Positions 10,950 through 23,609 are shown, numbered from the stretch's first letter. The stretch: 64,000 nt of DNA from Daphnia pulex (GCF_021134715.1 NC_060025.1:4650001-4714000), one strand, 5' to 3'. Made by a program: numbers and translations. Notes: generated by a model not told the origin, from the letters alone.

Positions 10950-12450
10950 TCTCAAAGGTAAATTATCTACCAGTTGAGATGTTAAAGTTACGATTGAATA
11001 ACTTTAACCGTGTGTGGCGCCGCTCACTTGGTTGTCAAGAAATTAAAAATAATTGGGGGGGGGGTGTTTGAATTTTTAAGGGATTTAACGCAAGGTCAAT
11101 GCACAAAATGTACAAGACATTTAATGAAATCAGTTTTTATGGTTCAAGACGCAATGTCGATGGACCATATATGCAAGACCTTTTAACGAAATCAGTTTAC
11201 TTGGTTTTTAGGGTTGGAAACGCAAGTTCGATGCACAAAATGTGCGGGAGGCTCAAAGTCATCTATGCATCGAATTAGTTTTAAGTTTTACAATAGGCTT
11301 ACCGACACGAGAGTTATGTGGAAACACGCGAAACGATTGTATTCCAGTTTGCCACAATTAAGAAAAAGCTTTCAGTTACTTGCACACTGACGAATGTAAA
11401 GGGTTAGGAGAGATGGTTGCCAGCCATCCCGACTAGAAAGAAAAAGAGTTGGAAGTTCGGAAGTTGACAAGGGTTTCGGTTATTTAAACCGACGAAAAGA
11501 GTCGAAAAGTGACCAAAAAGCTGGCTGCCGGCAAACACGATCGACACCATGACAGAGTAAAGATTAAAACAATTTGAGTCAAAATGGAGAAAAAGTGGAC
11601 GGGAACAAAGGGATAAAATTAGGGCTTTGTCTTAATGACGTTGACAAACTTTGTGGAAATAAGCTTGGCCAACATCCATCTCGAACGGCCATGCAGCACA
11701 TCTTGATCCTTACCTCCTCCCGTGACTGCCATATTTCCCTTTTGCAATCGAGCGTGAAAGGACAAGAGATAACTATCGAACAGTGCTTCTTCCGACCTCA
11801 CCTTGGCGTTTCGATATCTATTCCATTCTATGTTCCACTACGTTTTCGTAATTTGAGGATTTGTTTTCTTGCTATAATATTTGAACGGAAGGGAGAGCAT
11901 CTTCTGATGCTCTCTCACGGGTGCTCACGGGTGATGAGTGGCGGTGGTGTTCTGAGCTAGAGGTGTACAGTCTTATACACCTCTAGTTGAGAAATCCGAC
12001 GCGCGGTGATTTAGTGATAGCGTTTAATACAAAGTACAGTGAATTCAAAGGCAGTATTTAAATTCCATGAAAGTAATTCCCAAGATATTTTTTAAAGTTA
12101 ACGCGGGTTTCTGTCTTTATTCAATCACCCACTCACATCGAACTTACAAAAAAGCGAAAAACGAACAAAAAAAAAATCCCAACTTGCTGACTTACATCGT
12201 CAGCCAAACCTTTAACGATATGGGATCATGGACAACCTCGATATGATGGTAATATGGATTTTTTCAGGTTACGAACAACCACGAAACGCCAGCACACGAA
12301 CCTCGCCACGCGAATTCAAGGGCTGATCAGCATGCGAACGTCGTGGCGAAGTCGAAATATTGTCGGCAACTCTCGCAGATGCGCTGGAGCGTATCACCGC
12401 AGTTAAAAATCAATACGTTAAAGTTAGTTAGTTAAATCATAGTTAAATAA
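10950..12450. other. Intergenic, no gene recognised
   Basis: Apart from a short imperfect tandem repeat at 11089-11250, I recognise nothing. A long terminal repeat of the neighbouring BEL element could lie here, but I found no matching copy downstream of its integrase. The plus frame at 11574-11960 has no family signature. Confidence 0.4.
11089..11250 (+). repeat. Imperfect tandem repeat, about 2.5 units of 61-71 bp
   Basis: Units start CGCAAGGTC (11089), CGCAATGTC (11150) and CGCAAGTTC (11221). They share ATGCACAAAATGT-like and GAAATCAGTTT segments, with spacing of 61 and 71 bp. Confidence 0.5.
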
Positions 12451-12561
12451 ATACGGGGTGGACTCGACGAAGAACAGCAAGCAGCCGCGGAAACTCATAT
12501 TCAAGAAGTAGCTGACTAAAGTGAGCAAGCGCAGCTTGCCATTCGAATTTACTCCTCAGCT

Positions 12562-13543
12562 GTGGCAAACAGAACAGCTTGGAATGTCGCTAACTTGGAC
12601 GCTGGCCGCGTTCTGCAACCAATTTCACAAGCCATAGCAATTGCAGAAGATATGCCCGAAAACGAAGTCGTCAACCAGCACCCCATCGTCTCGGGACTTG
12701 CGAAGAGTCGCGATCATGAAGACGATATAGGGGATGCGATATAGGCCAGCTGCTCGTAATATCACCGCTGTTATTTTCGTAATATCATCGCGTAATAAAA
12801 CCCTACTATTGGCGCAAAAGTTTCGGGCTGGAGAAAAATATGGCTGGAACGCCTCTGACGAAGCCAACCAGGCGAAACGGCAGAGAATCGAGCTCAAGTT
12901 CGAACTCGAAGGAAAGGGTAGAGCGCTCTCGCAAGATGGATGATGTGCTCCGTCAAAGTGAAAGAGAAGAAGAGGATCTCAAAATGACTATCAAATGTGA
13001 TAATATTCTGGCTGGTGCGTTGCCGTAAGCCCCATGCTAAATAAATAACGCCAAGGGGGAACGTCATAGATCCCAACGAACAATCATCTCTAACGCCACA
13101 GTCTAGTGAAAGAACAACAACATTCTCCCCACCCTACGAGTTTAGTCAATAAATTCAACGGGGACCCGCGAAAATGGCAGAGATTTGCCCACGGCATTCA
13201 CACTACCGTTCGCGACGCAAACATTTCTGACTCATAAAAGCTCCATGGTCTGCAAGACAGCAAAATGGATGACATCCGCAAGAGAATCGGCCTCATTTTC
13301 AACGGGTCGTACGAGTTTGAAAACGCATGGAAGGAATTAGTACAAGTATTGAAATTCAGGTTTAATGCACATATTCAACACTTACTTCAGATCCAGCCGT
13401 TCAAAGACGGATATTTCAATACGCTCTTCAGTCTTGCCGCAGACCTCCGAGATGCTGTATCAAGGGTCCCAGATGAGCACTTAAAGAATTTTACGTATTC
13501 TACTGTCATTAGGGGAGACTGGAGTAAGCCAAGCCAAGAGTAA
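12562..13543 (+). pseudogene. BEL/Pao gag remains
   Basis: Charged, helical-looking frames at 12562-12744 and 12840-13028 are followed by a region starting NKFNGDPRKWQRF (about 13150) and a 92-residue frame at 13265-13543. The latter contains a NGSYEFENAWKEL segment, then LKFRFNAHI. The combination of an FNGDP-x-KW motif followed by a repeat-like block ending in LKxRF is how BEL/Pao gag proteins look. In-frame stops separate the pieces. Confidence 0.5.
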
Positions 13544-14639
13544 GTAGGTTTTCGTTTTCCCCCTATATCTCCCAATTTAATCACCTTATTTTATTTTTTT
13601 ACATTTTTTTTGTATTTAACATGTAAAGGTTTCCCCCATATTTTTTTTAAATTCTAGAGTAAAACGTTTAGGTAAGTTAACCATTTACCGTTAGGAAACG
13701 GCTAAAGTTTTCAAAAATCTGTGGGAGGTGCCTATTTTGAGGGGTAAGTGAGGACACTAGGGTGGGTGGGGTGGGACGTTTGCTTTATCAGCCTTAAAAT
13801 TTGTTAAAAATAAAAATATAAATTGAAATCGTATTTCCCTGTATCGATTCTATATGTTTGTAAAAAAAATTATGAAATATCGTGTAAATTGAGATTTACA
13901 TTTTATGAAAAAAATAGCTTAGCAACGCCCGATTTGAGGGCGGGGCTCCCTGGCTATCTCAACTGCAGTAAAATTTGCTTTCCCAAATTCCCGATTACCT
14001 CTCTTTTTTCAAAATGTCCATATTTCCTAAAATAATGGGTCTAAAATTCCAATTTTTTTTATAAAGAAATGAACAAAGTTTCTTTCCATGTGAATATAGT
14101 ATGTATTTTTTTGAATTTTTACCGTAATACCTTTTATGGCGGCGAAAAAATTTGACATCGAAAAGCCGTTTTTTTATTTTGTCAATAACTCCTACAGTTA
14201 TTGTCAAAAACACACCAAACATCAACCCCGATTAGATAACATGTTTTTACATGTAACACTAAAAAATCTTTTAAATTGATTAATATATTTTATTTTCCCC
14301 CTCACTGTCCCTCTTGACCCGGTGTCCTGGCATACTCCAGTCTCCCCTTTTGCTCGATCTAAGCTACCATTTCAACTTCATATCTATTGGGGTAAATACA
14401 CTTACTTGCTTAAGCCGAGTTTGCCTTCACTAAGAGACAAATGGATCGATAACACCGTTGGGGCAGAAGAGTATCGTGAAATTTGACTATCCACCTGGAA
14501 GCAACGCAAATAAACCGGCCAAGCACTTCCTCTGAAAGAATCTATGGTCAACCTGGTAGAAGCGGTAATCGTGGCCTAACGTTGTTGATCAACGGGGTTC
14601 AAGACAAGATCGCTGCTCCAAAACGTCCTGAAACGCGGA

Positions 14640-15150
14640 TCCGGGTCAATGCTTCGAATACCGCAACACCCTCAAGCGAATGTTGGTTAACCAGCATGCA
14701 TCCCTCTGTGCTGACAACAATTATTACTTCAAATGCCTCTACGGAAGAACCTGCACCCGCGATAGCGTGAAATGCAAGGAATGTGGAAAAGCTCCCAACA
14801 CCCTTTTACACGGAGCTGATCGTCAATTCCCGTCTTCTAAACAGGTTGGTAACGACTAATTAGAATTTTATTAATTATTGTTTACGTCATATTAATGATT
14901 CACGCACCTACCCCAAACTGTCTGCGTCACGTACTTCTAGCCATACTGCCCGTAACTGTTACAAGCGGTGAATCAATCGCTGAGACCTTTGTCGTTTGGG
15001 ATCCAGGCAGCGGGGCAACACTTTTTACAGACAATCTCATAGCGAGGTTAAATTTATCAGGGCCATCTTTTCGTGTTCGCTTCAGCAATTTCAATAATTC
15101 CGTCACCATAGAATCCAAAATCGTGTCGTTCCAAATCGTCATTGGGGTCG
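14640..15150 (+). pseudogene. BEL/Pao gag Cys-rich end and aspartic protease remains
   Basis: Near 14720-14830 a Cys/His-rich segment (FKCLYGRTCTRD, CKECGKAP, LLHGAD) resembles the BEL knuckle region. From 14895 a 117-residue frame carries a protease-like stretch: an ILPVTVTS lead, then WDPGSGATLF with a D-x-G-S core. In active family members the core is usually D-S/T-G, so the proline between D and G is unusual. The frame is cut by a duplicated GGTCGTCGGTTGGTGTC-like patch near 15140-15170. Confidence 0.5.
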
Positions 15151-15701
15151 TCGGTTGGTGTCATTGGGGTCAAAAGTGCCTGACACCGAAGAATTTCTTG
15201 ACTCCAAATTTATCTTATACCCTAGGAAAATCAACTGGCTGGTTCTAAAAAAAAGGTCTCATCTCGCAAATTTAAATTTGCCAGCGAAAGACTCTTCTCA
15301 AGTCGAATCGGAACCAACCAGCTTTCGGCTCATGTGCAAAGGGGAATAAAAAAACAAACTAATAATAGAAGAAGACGGACCTGATGTGATTCTCACCAAG
15401 TTCGGGTGGTCGGTGGTAGGGAAAATACCGCTCTTTCTTGTGTCCGCGCCGAACACGAAAAGATCATTCAACATTCAATCGATTGCTCAAGATGTAAGAC
15501 TATGTAGCCTTGTTGAACGGTTTCACTAAACCGAGTCTTCCGGTACGGATGCGAGTGTGCCTACTCTCATTTCTCCAATTCAATGCTCGGGATTCTGGTG
15601 ATGCTTGAATCATCGGCAGTTTTCATTCTCTTAGATCTCTTAGATCAGGAGACATAGTCTTTCCCAAAAACAGAAAGCAAGCAGTATCAAGATTTTATGG
15701 C

Positions 15702-16334
15702 ATGGAGCGTCGTCTCTCGCTGCCGTTAAACCAGCAATATGCAGAAAAGTACAAAAACATCGTAAATAAGCTTATCGAATCTGGTGCCATTTCAGTTATC
15801 AGTCCGCCCACCATTTACGAACCAGAAGGAATGGTTTGGTATTTGCCGCATCACTTCGTGGAGTATCCAAACAAGCCCGAAAAGATTAGTGTGGTAATGG
15901 ATTGTGCGGCAAGCTTTTCGCAGGTTTTGCTCAATAATCAACTATTCCTTGGTCCGCCACTGCTCCCAAAGCTTGTGAGTGTGCTTCAACGATCAAGTAA
16001 ATGTCTTTTTGCGCTCTCTGCGGATATAGCGGCCTTCTATCATCGCGTCGGGATCCCAGCTAAGCACTAGTCCTTCCAACGGTTTGTCTTCCATGAGTTT
16101 TTAAGCCTCTGAGGACATATCAAATGACGACCTTGGTATTTGGGGCAATTCATCTGGGTCATCTGGGTCTTGCAGCATGCGGTCAGCCAAAACAAGAATT
16201 ATCCCGAAGTAGTGTCGCGAAAAAAAAATAATTTTTATGCTGACAACTTAAGCGACTCCTTCGACACTGACGTGGGAAAGGAGGAAAAGGGTCACAAAGG
16301 ACGTCAGAGAATCACTAGCGATAGGTCAAGCTGA
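15702..16334 (+). pseudogene. BEL/Pao reverse transcriptase remains
   Basis: A 122-residue frame holds LNQQYAEKY, a WYLPHHFVEYPNKP block, VVMDCAASF, LGPPLLPKL and a FALSADIAAFYH motif, matching the order of BEL/Pao RT. The next frame (16140-16334) carries NFYADNLSDSF, where YADN takes the place of the usual YVDD catalytic box. A stop at 16070 and the altered active site show loss of function. Confidence 0.75.
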
Positions 16335-17539
16335 CGGGTTTTGCATCTTCCTCAAAAAGGGTTCTCGAAACGTCCCCGTTGGAGGATAGAGCTGAATCCG
16401 TCCTTGACTTGAATTACGCCTTACCAACGGAATACCTATTTGGTCTCGCATGGGACTGAAATGGCGACTGCTAAAAGTTGAGGGAAAAGGATCTGGCCCC
16501 ATTCGTGACAAAGTGGGAATAGTTGTCAGCGATGTCAAGAGAATTTTACCACCTTGGAAGGTCTCCCGGTCATCACGTATGCGAAGCTGCTGTTTCAAGA
16601 GGTGTGCAAATTGAGAACAGGAATAACGCCGATTAAAAAGCCGAACGGTTAAGACGAGGCTTTGCCAGAATGTATCCTAGAAAAGTGGAACAAATGGGCC
16701 GGCTCGCTGTGGCCCCTCTCTCAAATTTCAACCCAGACATGCTTCCGATCGCGTGACCAGAGCTTGCTGATTGCACATTCCATCTAATAGTTTTTGCAGA
16801 GACGTCTCTTCTTGCATTATAAAGACAACCTGTCGCGAAGAGGCACATCTTAGCTTTGTTATGGCGTAGGGTCGCATCGCCCCTACCAGCGTCCTGAGCA
16901 TGCCCAGACTGGAGCTGCAAATGCTAAAGGAAATGCGCATCCCTTTAGCATCCGTCGAATACCAAACCTACTCCTAAATCGTGCCCCAACAAACCAATTT
17001 CTTGCATCACAATCTTCGATTTTCGTTGCCAACCGAATCGGCGAAATTCCTCGCTATTCGAGTCCCGAGTAATGGAAATTTATATCTTGTAAGGATTACC
17101 CTGTCGACGATTGTACTAGAGGCGTCTTGTCTGATTGCTTAAAATCTAACTGTCAGTGGTTGACCGGCCAAACTCAGTTGCAATTGTCAGTCCCGCTTCC
17201 GGTGATTGTGATGCCAGATTAAGCAAGAGATCCCGACTTCTTGAGGTACAAAAATCGACCTTTGGAAGATGATACTGTCAACTTCCACGGACCGGAACCG
17301 CAAAAATCATACTTCAACGGTTGGTCTGACCAAGGATCACATGCTCCAGCTTCGATGTCGCGACAGTGAAAGAAGCGTCGGGGTGGATCAAGGTGGATTG
17401 AGGTGGATCGAGATTATGTGTATCCAGATGCACTTGAGACCATGCTGGAGATTAGATTAACAAATGAAGGTGGCTGGCTGGCCATATTATCCAGCAAGAA
17501 ATATCTGCGGAATGTTCTAGAAGAGTACAGCGTCACCGA

Positions 17540-17960
17540 CTGAGTGCTGCTCACCGTTTTAAAGGAGGTTGCATCGATTCTGAACACTCGACCCCTGACA
17601 CATGTTTTAACTGAATCGTCTGAACCGAAACCATAAAGGCCGAACCACTTTATTCTTGGCTGTCATCATCCCCACTACCCCCTAAAAGTTGAAGAAGAAT
17701 TTAGCGATGTATGTACACGGCACTTCAGACAGTCGCAATTCATAGTGAACCACTATTGACGCAGATGGATGTGGAAGTTCGTGCCAGAGGTGATTGAGCG
17801 GAAGAAATGGAATCTAGCCCACTCTGTTGGCTATAGTGCCACTAGCTCCATGTTGGCAAAAGAGTGCTCATCATTCGGATGCCAATCACTGAGTTATCAT
17901 TATGGATGAGAACATTCACCTTGGACAATGACTAAAGGGCACTATGTCAAAGCTGTTCCC
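17540..17960 (+). pseudogene. BEL/Pao integrase C-terminal remains
   Basis: Reading across stops gives ILNTRPLTHV, PNHFILG, then a FVPEVIERKKWN segment and a DENIHLGQ stretch. This is the order found at the end of BEL/Pao integrases. The copy is heavily mutated. Confidence 0.55.
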
Positions 17961-19768
17961 AGGAGATTGTTACAAGCTGTTCGGCCAGCGAGCGGGATTC
18001 CACAGAACAGTTGCATGAATTCACACATAACTCAAAAGAAATGAAAACTAGACACGAGCGGTTGTTAAAAACACATATATTAGGAAACTACGCGGAAGCG
18101 GTCAGATGTGAACCCAAGCCCTCCTTTCGATCGGCTTACGAAAGAAAGACTTACACACAACCGACATATGACTGACGGGAGACGACGACTGACTCTACAC
18201 ACACGCTAGCCAGCTTACATCAGTTACGCCCTCTGACGGTACATCTACATGGCCACCCTACTACACAATTCACGCACATAGATGGGGTGAGGGGAAGACA
18301 TAATAAGGTTGGACACAAGGTGCGCACAGACGGTATCTGATTGAATTAGTTTTGGTCACGTGATGTCTAAAAACCAATGGCGTTGCTGAAAGTTTAGTCG
18401 AAAATGAAACCACCTCGAGATCAAACACTTTCAGCATTGCCAAACTTCTTTGAACAAGTTATTTTGAAGGGGAGTGATAGGGCGTCACAACACGTAGTGC
18501 AGATTTATTGGATGTGAGCATCAAAGTTCAACTCCTGGTGGGAGCAAGTAATTTATGATGAAAATTTACTAAATATTTATTTATTCCCTAGTAATTTCAA
18601 AGGATCGGAAATGCTTCCAACATGTGTCGAATAAAATTTAAAAAATTTAAAATTGCAGCAGAAATTAAAGTTTTAGATTGCAAAATGTATTAAAGTGGTA
18701 TACAAAAACGTCTTGAGTGATACTCAGCATTGTGTGTATACTCATCTTTCACTTTCTAATTACCTTACCATATATTTCAAAATCGAATAGCCTTACCATA
18801 TATTTCAAAATAAAAAAGTACCTATGTACTAAACAAAAATTTAATTGATCATAGTGTTTAAACTCATAATCCATCCCGTGTAGCTGTAAGTAAAACTACA
18901 CAGACAAAAACTAGCATAATAAAAAAACGAATGTTTTTTTTTCAAAACTTATGCAAAAATGATAAATTCGGAGTGGCAATACCGTAAACTGTAAAAAAAT
19001 TCAAGCTGAAAATCAGCCGATGTAAAACTAATTCGATGGAATACCGACTGGACGCACCCACAGACGGACCGGTTGCAACCAAAGATGACGCCCGCATCAG
19101 ACGTTTCTCTTTCAAAACTGCAACATCCGAAATTATTCGTCCCGTTGTAAAACTTTGTTTGTTTTCTGATGCATAATTGGCCGGACGGGACTGTTGTGCA
19201 TTCCGAACAATGGAAGAGAGATATGGCGGCATGGCAACAGGGCGAATTGAGGGGTCAGACGATGAACTGAGCATCCAGGAGAGATGAAGATATCCGCGCT
19301 CCGGGAAAAGAATAGCTGAGATCGTATCAAGTGTATTATCGTGGACAACAAATCTGACGGGACAGAAAAAAAGCGAAAAAGCTGCATTTACTATCCCTTT
19401 CTTTTACTTCCTCCGATGAAAACAAATAAATAAAAGCTCCCCCTCTTTTAGTAACCTCTACCTCCCAACATATATTAACCGCCTTAAATATTCTCTTTAT
19501 TTCTTAAACCCACCACCCATATTTTTTTAAGTGCTGGTACGACTGCTTCTATCCAACTACACACAGGCCTTTGAACTACATTTAAATTATCGGGCGTTAT
19601 CATGTTAAGATTCACCAGTCTAACATTCACGTTGACATGCATGTTAGGCAAAATCAGCTATGTAATAAGTCAGACTGTGTTATGGTAATCGGGTTTTGGG
19701 AGGGATGTTCACCTGCATCCTGCGATTAGAGCTAAAATCTTTTCTTCCCATTACCCTATGTCTTGAAC
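17960..19768. other. Intergenic, no gene recognised
   Basis: No coding region or RNA gene is supported. The 3' end of the BEL element probably falls between 18000 and 18500. Minus-strand frames at 18942-19387 lack any recognisable feature. Confidence 0.4.
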
Positions 19769-20103
19769 CAGTCTTGCCGTTCGCTCAAACTTTTTGGGCT
19801 GTGCGCACGAGGTTTTACACTCATTGAACCGCTTATTTCGCTATGACATCTAGCGGTAAAAATTTACACTTCTTTATGAAATGAGTCAAATGACACAATT
19901 GAATATTTGAATTATTGTTTTCTTAGACTACAAGTCTACACTACAACTCTACCAGCTTTCTTATTCTTAAATATTGAATGAAAGTATGACACGATTTAAA
20001 AACAACGTTTTTTATTGTTTATTAATGCATCGAGATCGAGTCACTTGTCAGTTGTCACATAGTATAAATCACCAGACAGCAATACGGTGATCTTAGTCAG
20101 CCG

Positions 20104-22556
20104 TTACCATTCCTTAAATACAGCATGATTTACTTTAAGAAACACCAACATTTCAAAGTTTAGGTCTGTTAGTTTTAAACGTTTGGGGGTGAAAATCAGT
20201 CCTCCCTGAATAAATAGTCGTTCAACTGCCGCCGACGAAGGAAGTGTTACGTTAAATCGCCTGAAAGAAAATGATTCTATTACATATTATAAAATAAAGA
20301 TAGTGTTGGCTTGGCTTTCTATTATGTTGTACATACTTGTATATAGAAGTCATTGTTGGATAGTCCTGTAATTGATCCAAAGTCTGGCAGAAGTTCAAAT
20401 ATTTATTAAGTTCATCGTTAGTTATCTCTTTACTGATTTTCTTCGTTATTGAAGAAAAAAAATCATTTTTTCTACATTTCTCAGGGCTTGGGTCTGAACG
20501 AGACGATGACGTCCCATCACTACTGTCTTGCGATCTATTAAGAGAATTAAGAAATAAAATACGTACTTTTTTTGTTATGATAATTTAACACACTTACGAA
20601 ATTGAAACTGCAATGCTTCCCTTCACTCGATTGAATTCATATATTAACAATGACTTAGCTCGATTGTACTGCTCCTCATTCTCCAACCACGACAGCTTGA
20701 ACATTGGATTGGAAATGGTGGCTAATCGAAGCTCATTGTCGGTAAACATTTTGGAAAATCTAAGGAAGTTGAAATTTACAAAGTTAGAACAAGTAATCAA
20801 GCCATACAAATCAATAAAAAAATTTACCTCAGGTAAATAGCGTCCAACAGACCCGTTATTAACGACTGGCAGTGGATAATGGATGTGTCATCTTTAAGCG
20901 CTTTCAATTTATTTTTCAAAACAGAAAGAGTTGGGAGTAAAAAGCCCATCCCCACATTTTTCTCGCCCTGAAGAACGTCCAATGCCTCACAAACAGACTT
21001 CATTACTCTGACATATTCTTTCAAAAATTTTTCTTCATGAGGTGAAATGAAATCGATATTCAACTCTTCAAATAACTTTTTCATTTGACGGTAACTTTTC
21101 TTGAGTAGGCGGACGAGACAGCTAACTGCTGAATACTCCGAGTTCCATCGGGTATCGTTTTTTAAAACAAAAAGCCTGCCCAAGAAACGCATAATTATGT
21201 CGGAGCTTACCGAACTGGAGCTTTGCTTGTTCCACAGTTGTTGTAGTTTTCCGAAAACACTTGATCTCAGTTGTTCGAAAAAAGGATCTTGTATTTTGAG
21301 GATGTCGACTTTACAGATGAGGCTCAGAATGTGACATGCACATCTCCTGTGTACTGGAAGGGTAACGTTTTCATGTTGTGGTGTTGCGTTTAAGGGGAGA
21401 TCAGACAATACATCGCCTATCTCAAAGTAGACCATGTCCTCGTCATCTTCTTCTTCTTGTAAATTGTCTTCCATTTCTGCATCGATTATGGCGTCGTAGT
21501 TGGGAAGTGAAGACGATGCACCGCTTTCTTTGAAGCACTTGAGGAAATTCGATCCACTATCTGTAGTGGCTCCCCTTAACTTGTCTGTAACGTGGTACTC
21601 ATTGTGAATCGCTTCTATCAATTTAGACAGTACATCATAGGTATGACGTCCATGAATCCTTCGAACAGCCAGACATGCACTTTTTTTCTTCAGAGTTTTA
21701 TTATAATATTAATAGTCCCAAGTAAGACCTGCGTCTACCTGTCCAAGCGTCTAGAGTTGAAGCTGCATTAGTGCAATTAAAAAGTGCATTCTTGAGTTGT
21801 CGTTTTCTTTCTTGGTACTTTTGAAGTAGCTTTGATGTGAAGAAAGTTCTACTTCTTATTTTCAAATGAGATGCCAAGCTTGAAACAAGAGCCTGGAATC
21901 CTGGCTTCTCAACAACTTGAATAGGCAGGACATCTACAATTATGAAATTCTAGAAAAAAAAGTTTACACAACGAATGCATTTGTGGAATAACAATAGTAA
22001 CATACCATAATCCAATCATCTAAGTCACTTTGATGTACAATAAGCTTGACAGAAGGACCACGAGTGATATTAATTAAATTTTCTTTGCCAGACATCTTTA
22101 AGATAGCTACTCTCCATTTCTCTTCGTGGCCAAGGTTACCTGTGCGATCATGTGCCTAAACAAAATAACATTATTAAACTTGCACGATAAAAAAAAGAAG
22201 TAAACTATATAATACCATAATTCGCATTAGAATCTGGAATCATTTTTCACAATGAGGTGTTTTGGTGTGCCATCCTTCTTAATTTTTGGCTTGCAGCCTT
22301 CGAACTTACATTTGTAAAACCTAGCTTTCTTCCCCTGTACATCACCAAGGCATTCAAAAATTCAGCTGGAAGGTCTACCTTCTTATCACCATTACTATAA
22401 AAGGCACAAGTTAAAAAAAGTTAGGACAAACGACTTACACACTTTGACATTTTAACACGCAATCCAAAAACTATTTTTTTACCTAAGACTTCTGTCTGCA
22501 ATTGGTGCCACATTTTCAATATCACTATCTCTTTCTTCAGAATCAGAACTAGACAT
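20104..22556 (-). pseudogene. hAT transposase, multi-exon, one probable small break
   Basis: The ATG at 22556 opens an acidic N-terminus. A zinc-finger-like stretch (YKCKFEGCKPKIKKDG, about 22320) follows, then a hAT N-terminal block (LASHLKIRSRTFF, about 21870) and DAWTG (about 21740). The large exon 21660-20824 has TTDSGSNF, an HRRCACHILSL stretch and NDTRWNSEY. Exons 20759-20598 and about 20537-20343 lead to the last exon (about 20262-20104) with SSAAVERLFIQGG, the hAT dimerisation signature, ending TAA at 20106-20104. The junctions at 20823/20759, 20598/20537 and 20342/20262 keep the frame across GT-AG introns. Between DAWTGRRRSYLG and the next block (about 21700) the frame is broken by a small deletion or frameshift, so this copy is probably inactive. 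The exact N-terminal exon limits are uncertain. Confidence 0.75.
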
Positions 22557-22755
22557 TTTTAGTTGTCACTTCAATCAAGATACTTAACTATTAATTAATT
22601 TCAACACTCAGTGGTTTGACAGTTTCCACTTTTCAGGTGTATATGCTATAATTTCAAAATCCAATGCCACTGCAATGACAGCGTCTAAAAGAAATCTTTC
22701 TGTGTGAGGCCGCATGTTGGCGCTCATAAGTTTGGGCGGATGTTGAGCGTTCACA

Positions 22756-22858
22756 GCTCAAACTTTTTTGTTTGGCGCACCTTCCAAGCTCAAACTTAGT
22801 TCAGCTGTGCGCCGCTCGAAAGTTTGAGCTTGGGAGGTGCGCCGCACAAACTTTGAGC
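22756..22858. repeat. Subterminal inverted repeat of the hAT element
   Basis: Arms of about 40 bp (22756-22797 and 22820-22858) pair with few mismatches. Both contain GCTCAAACTT and GGCGCACC-like cores that also occur in the terminal repeat, so the right end of the element appears to carry folded copies of its own terminus. Confidence 0.7.
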
Positions 22859-22883
22859 CGCTCGTTGCAAGACTGTCTTGAAC

Positions 22884-23600
22884 CACCTCGGGTGGTTTAT
22901 GACAAAGCATTTTTGTTTTGTCATACTATCTAAACATTTTATGTATCAGCTGATGGTTAAACATAACTTTTTGCTATATGTTAACATTTCTTCAGTATTA
23001 GCAAACCAAACTCCAGAGAATCCTGTCCAAAAACACAAAAAATTGAAATCCCTATAATGTTTAAAATTTCGAAGGTACAACATTGGGGAAAAATCAGGGG
23101 TGGTTGGGAAACAATTCCCCGTGTTTTTGAAAAAAAACTCTCTCTTTTGCAGAAGTAGATGGCAGATATTGGGTAAAATCTGGAAATGCTCAAGATGGGA
23201 CCGGTCTTCCCTACACAGTATACACTACATGCACAGCATACACATATGTAGTATTCACAGTACACAGTACAATCGATTTATTTTTCTTTTGATTTGTTCT
23301 TGATATCTCTTGCGTTATTTGCGTTCTGTACCTGGGAAGCGTGCTATTACCAAATCTAAAGGAATGTAGAGCAAAAATCGATAAGAATAGATAATTAATC
23401 ATAAAACGAAATGAAATGCCTATACCACATATATTCTCTAAGAGTACATTTTATGGGTCTCAGCATCTTTTTTATTATTTCCCCAACAACAACATATTTG
23501 GAGAGTATATCTTGATCAAAAGAACATTTCAAGCATGTGCGAGCAAAGAAAGAAGACTTGTTTTTCTCTGTTAGTTGTTTCAATTTTCCTGGACTCAGGT
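22884..23600. other. Intergenic, no gene recognised
   Basis: I see no supported gene. A run of ACAGTATACAC and CACAGCATACAC-like steps at 23210-23270 is a low-complexity patch. Confidence 0.4.
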
Positions 23601-23609
23601 TCGGTTTGA

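Larger units (their letters stand above)
301..10950 (-). mobile_element. Non-LTR retrotransposon with RNase H (I/LOA group), split by two insertions
   Basis: Reading on the minus strand, the order is an ORF1 with CCHC knuckles (10666-9750), then ORF2 with endonuclease, reverse transcriptase, RNase H and a C-terminal zinc-like part. It ends in a run of A at 312-301. Two later elements break it: a hAT element at 3097-7628 and a Tc1-like foldback at 428-1556. Removing both and one copy of each target duplication brings the blocks back together and leaves about 5 kb, a normal LINE length. The 3' end is set by a TAG at 392-390 followed by about 80 bp and the A run. The 5' end near 10950 is only approximate; I found no target duplication around the LINE. 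Several frameshifts show that it is dead. The clade call rests on the Jockey/I-like RT order plus RNase H, and is inferred from memory of those families. Confidence 0.8.
12450..17960 (+). mobile_element. Decayed BEL/Pao LTR retrotransposon (internal region)
   Basis: Gag, a Cys-rich segment, aspartic protease, reverse transcriptase and integrase remains appear in the BEL/Pao order on the plus strand. All are broken by stops and frameshifts. A purine run (GAAGGGGAGTG) near 18468 could be a polypurine tract, but I could not find paired LTRs, so the outer limits are open. Confidence 0.65.
19769..22875 (-). mobile_element. hAT-superfamily DNA transposon with perfect 8-bp target duplication
   Basis: The ends are inverted repeats beginning CAGTCTTGC and sharing GCTCAAA and GCGCAC further in. 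They are flanked by a perfect 8-bp duplication, TCTTGAAC, at 19761-19768 and 22876-22883. The length is 3107 bp. A multi-exon hAT transposase fills the minus strand. The right end has an additional nested hairpin (22756-22858). Perfect flanks and mostly open exons suggest a fairly recent insertion. Confidence 0.9.

Noticed and set aside
12625..13076. Minus-strand frames over the BEL gag
   Set aside because: The plus strand carries gag-like motifs in order with the protease and RT.
18460..18500. Polypurine tract and 3' LTR start of the BEL element
   Set aside because: GAAGGGGAG is suggestive, but no matching LTR copy was found upstream of the gag, so it is not annotated.
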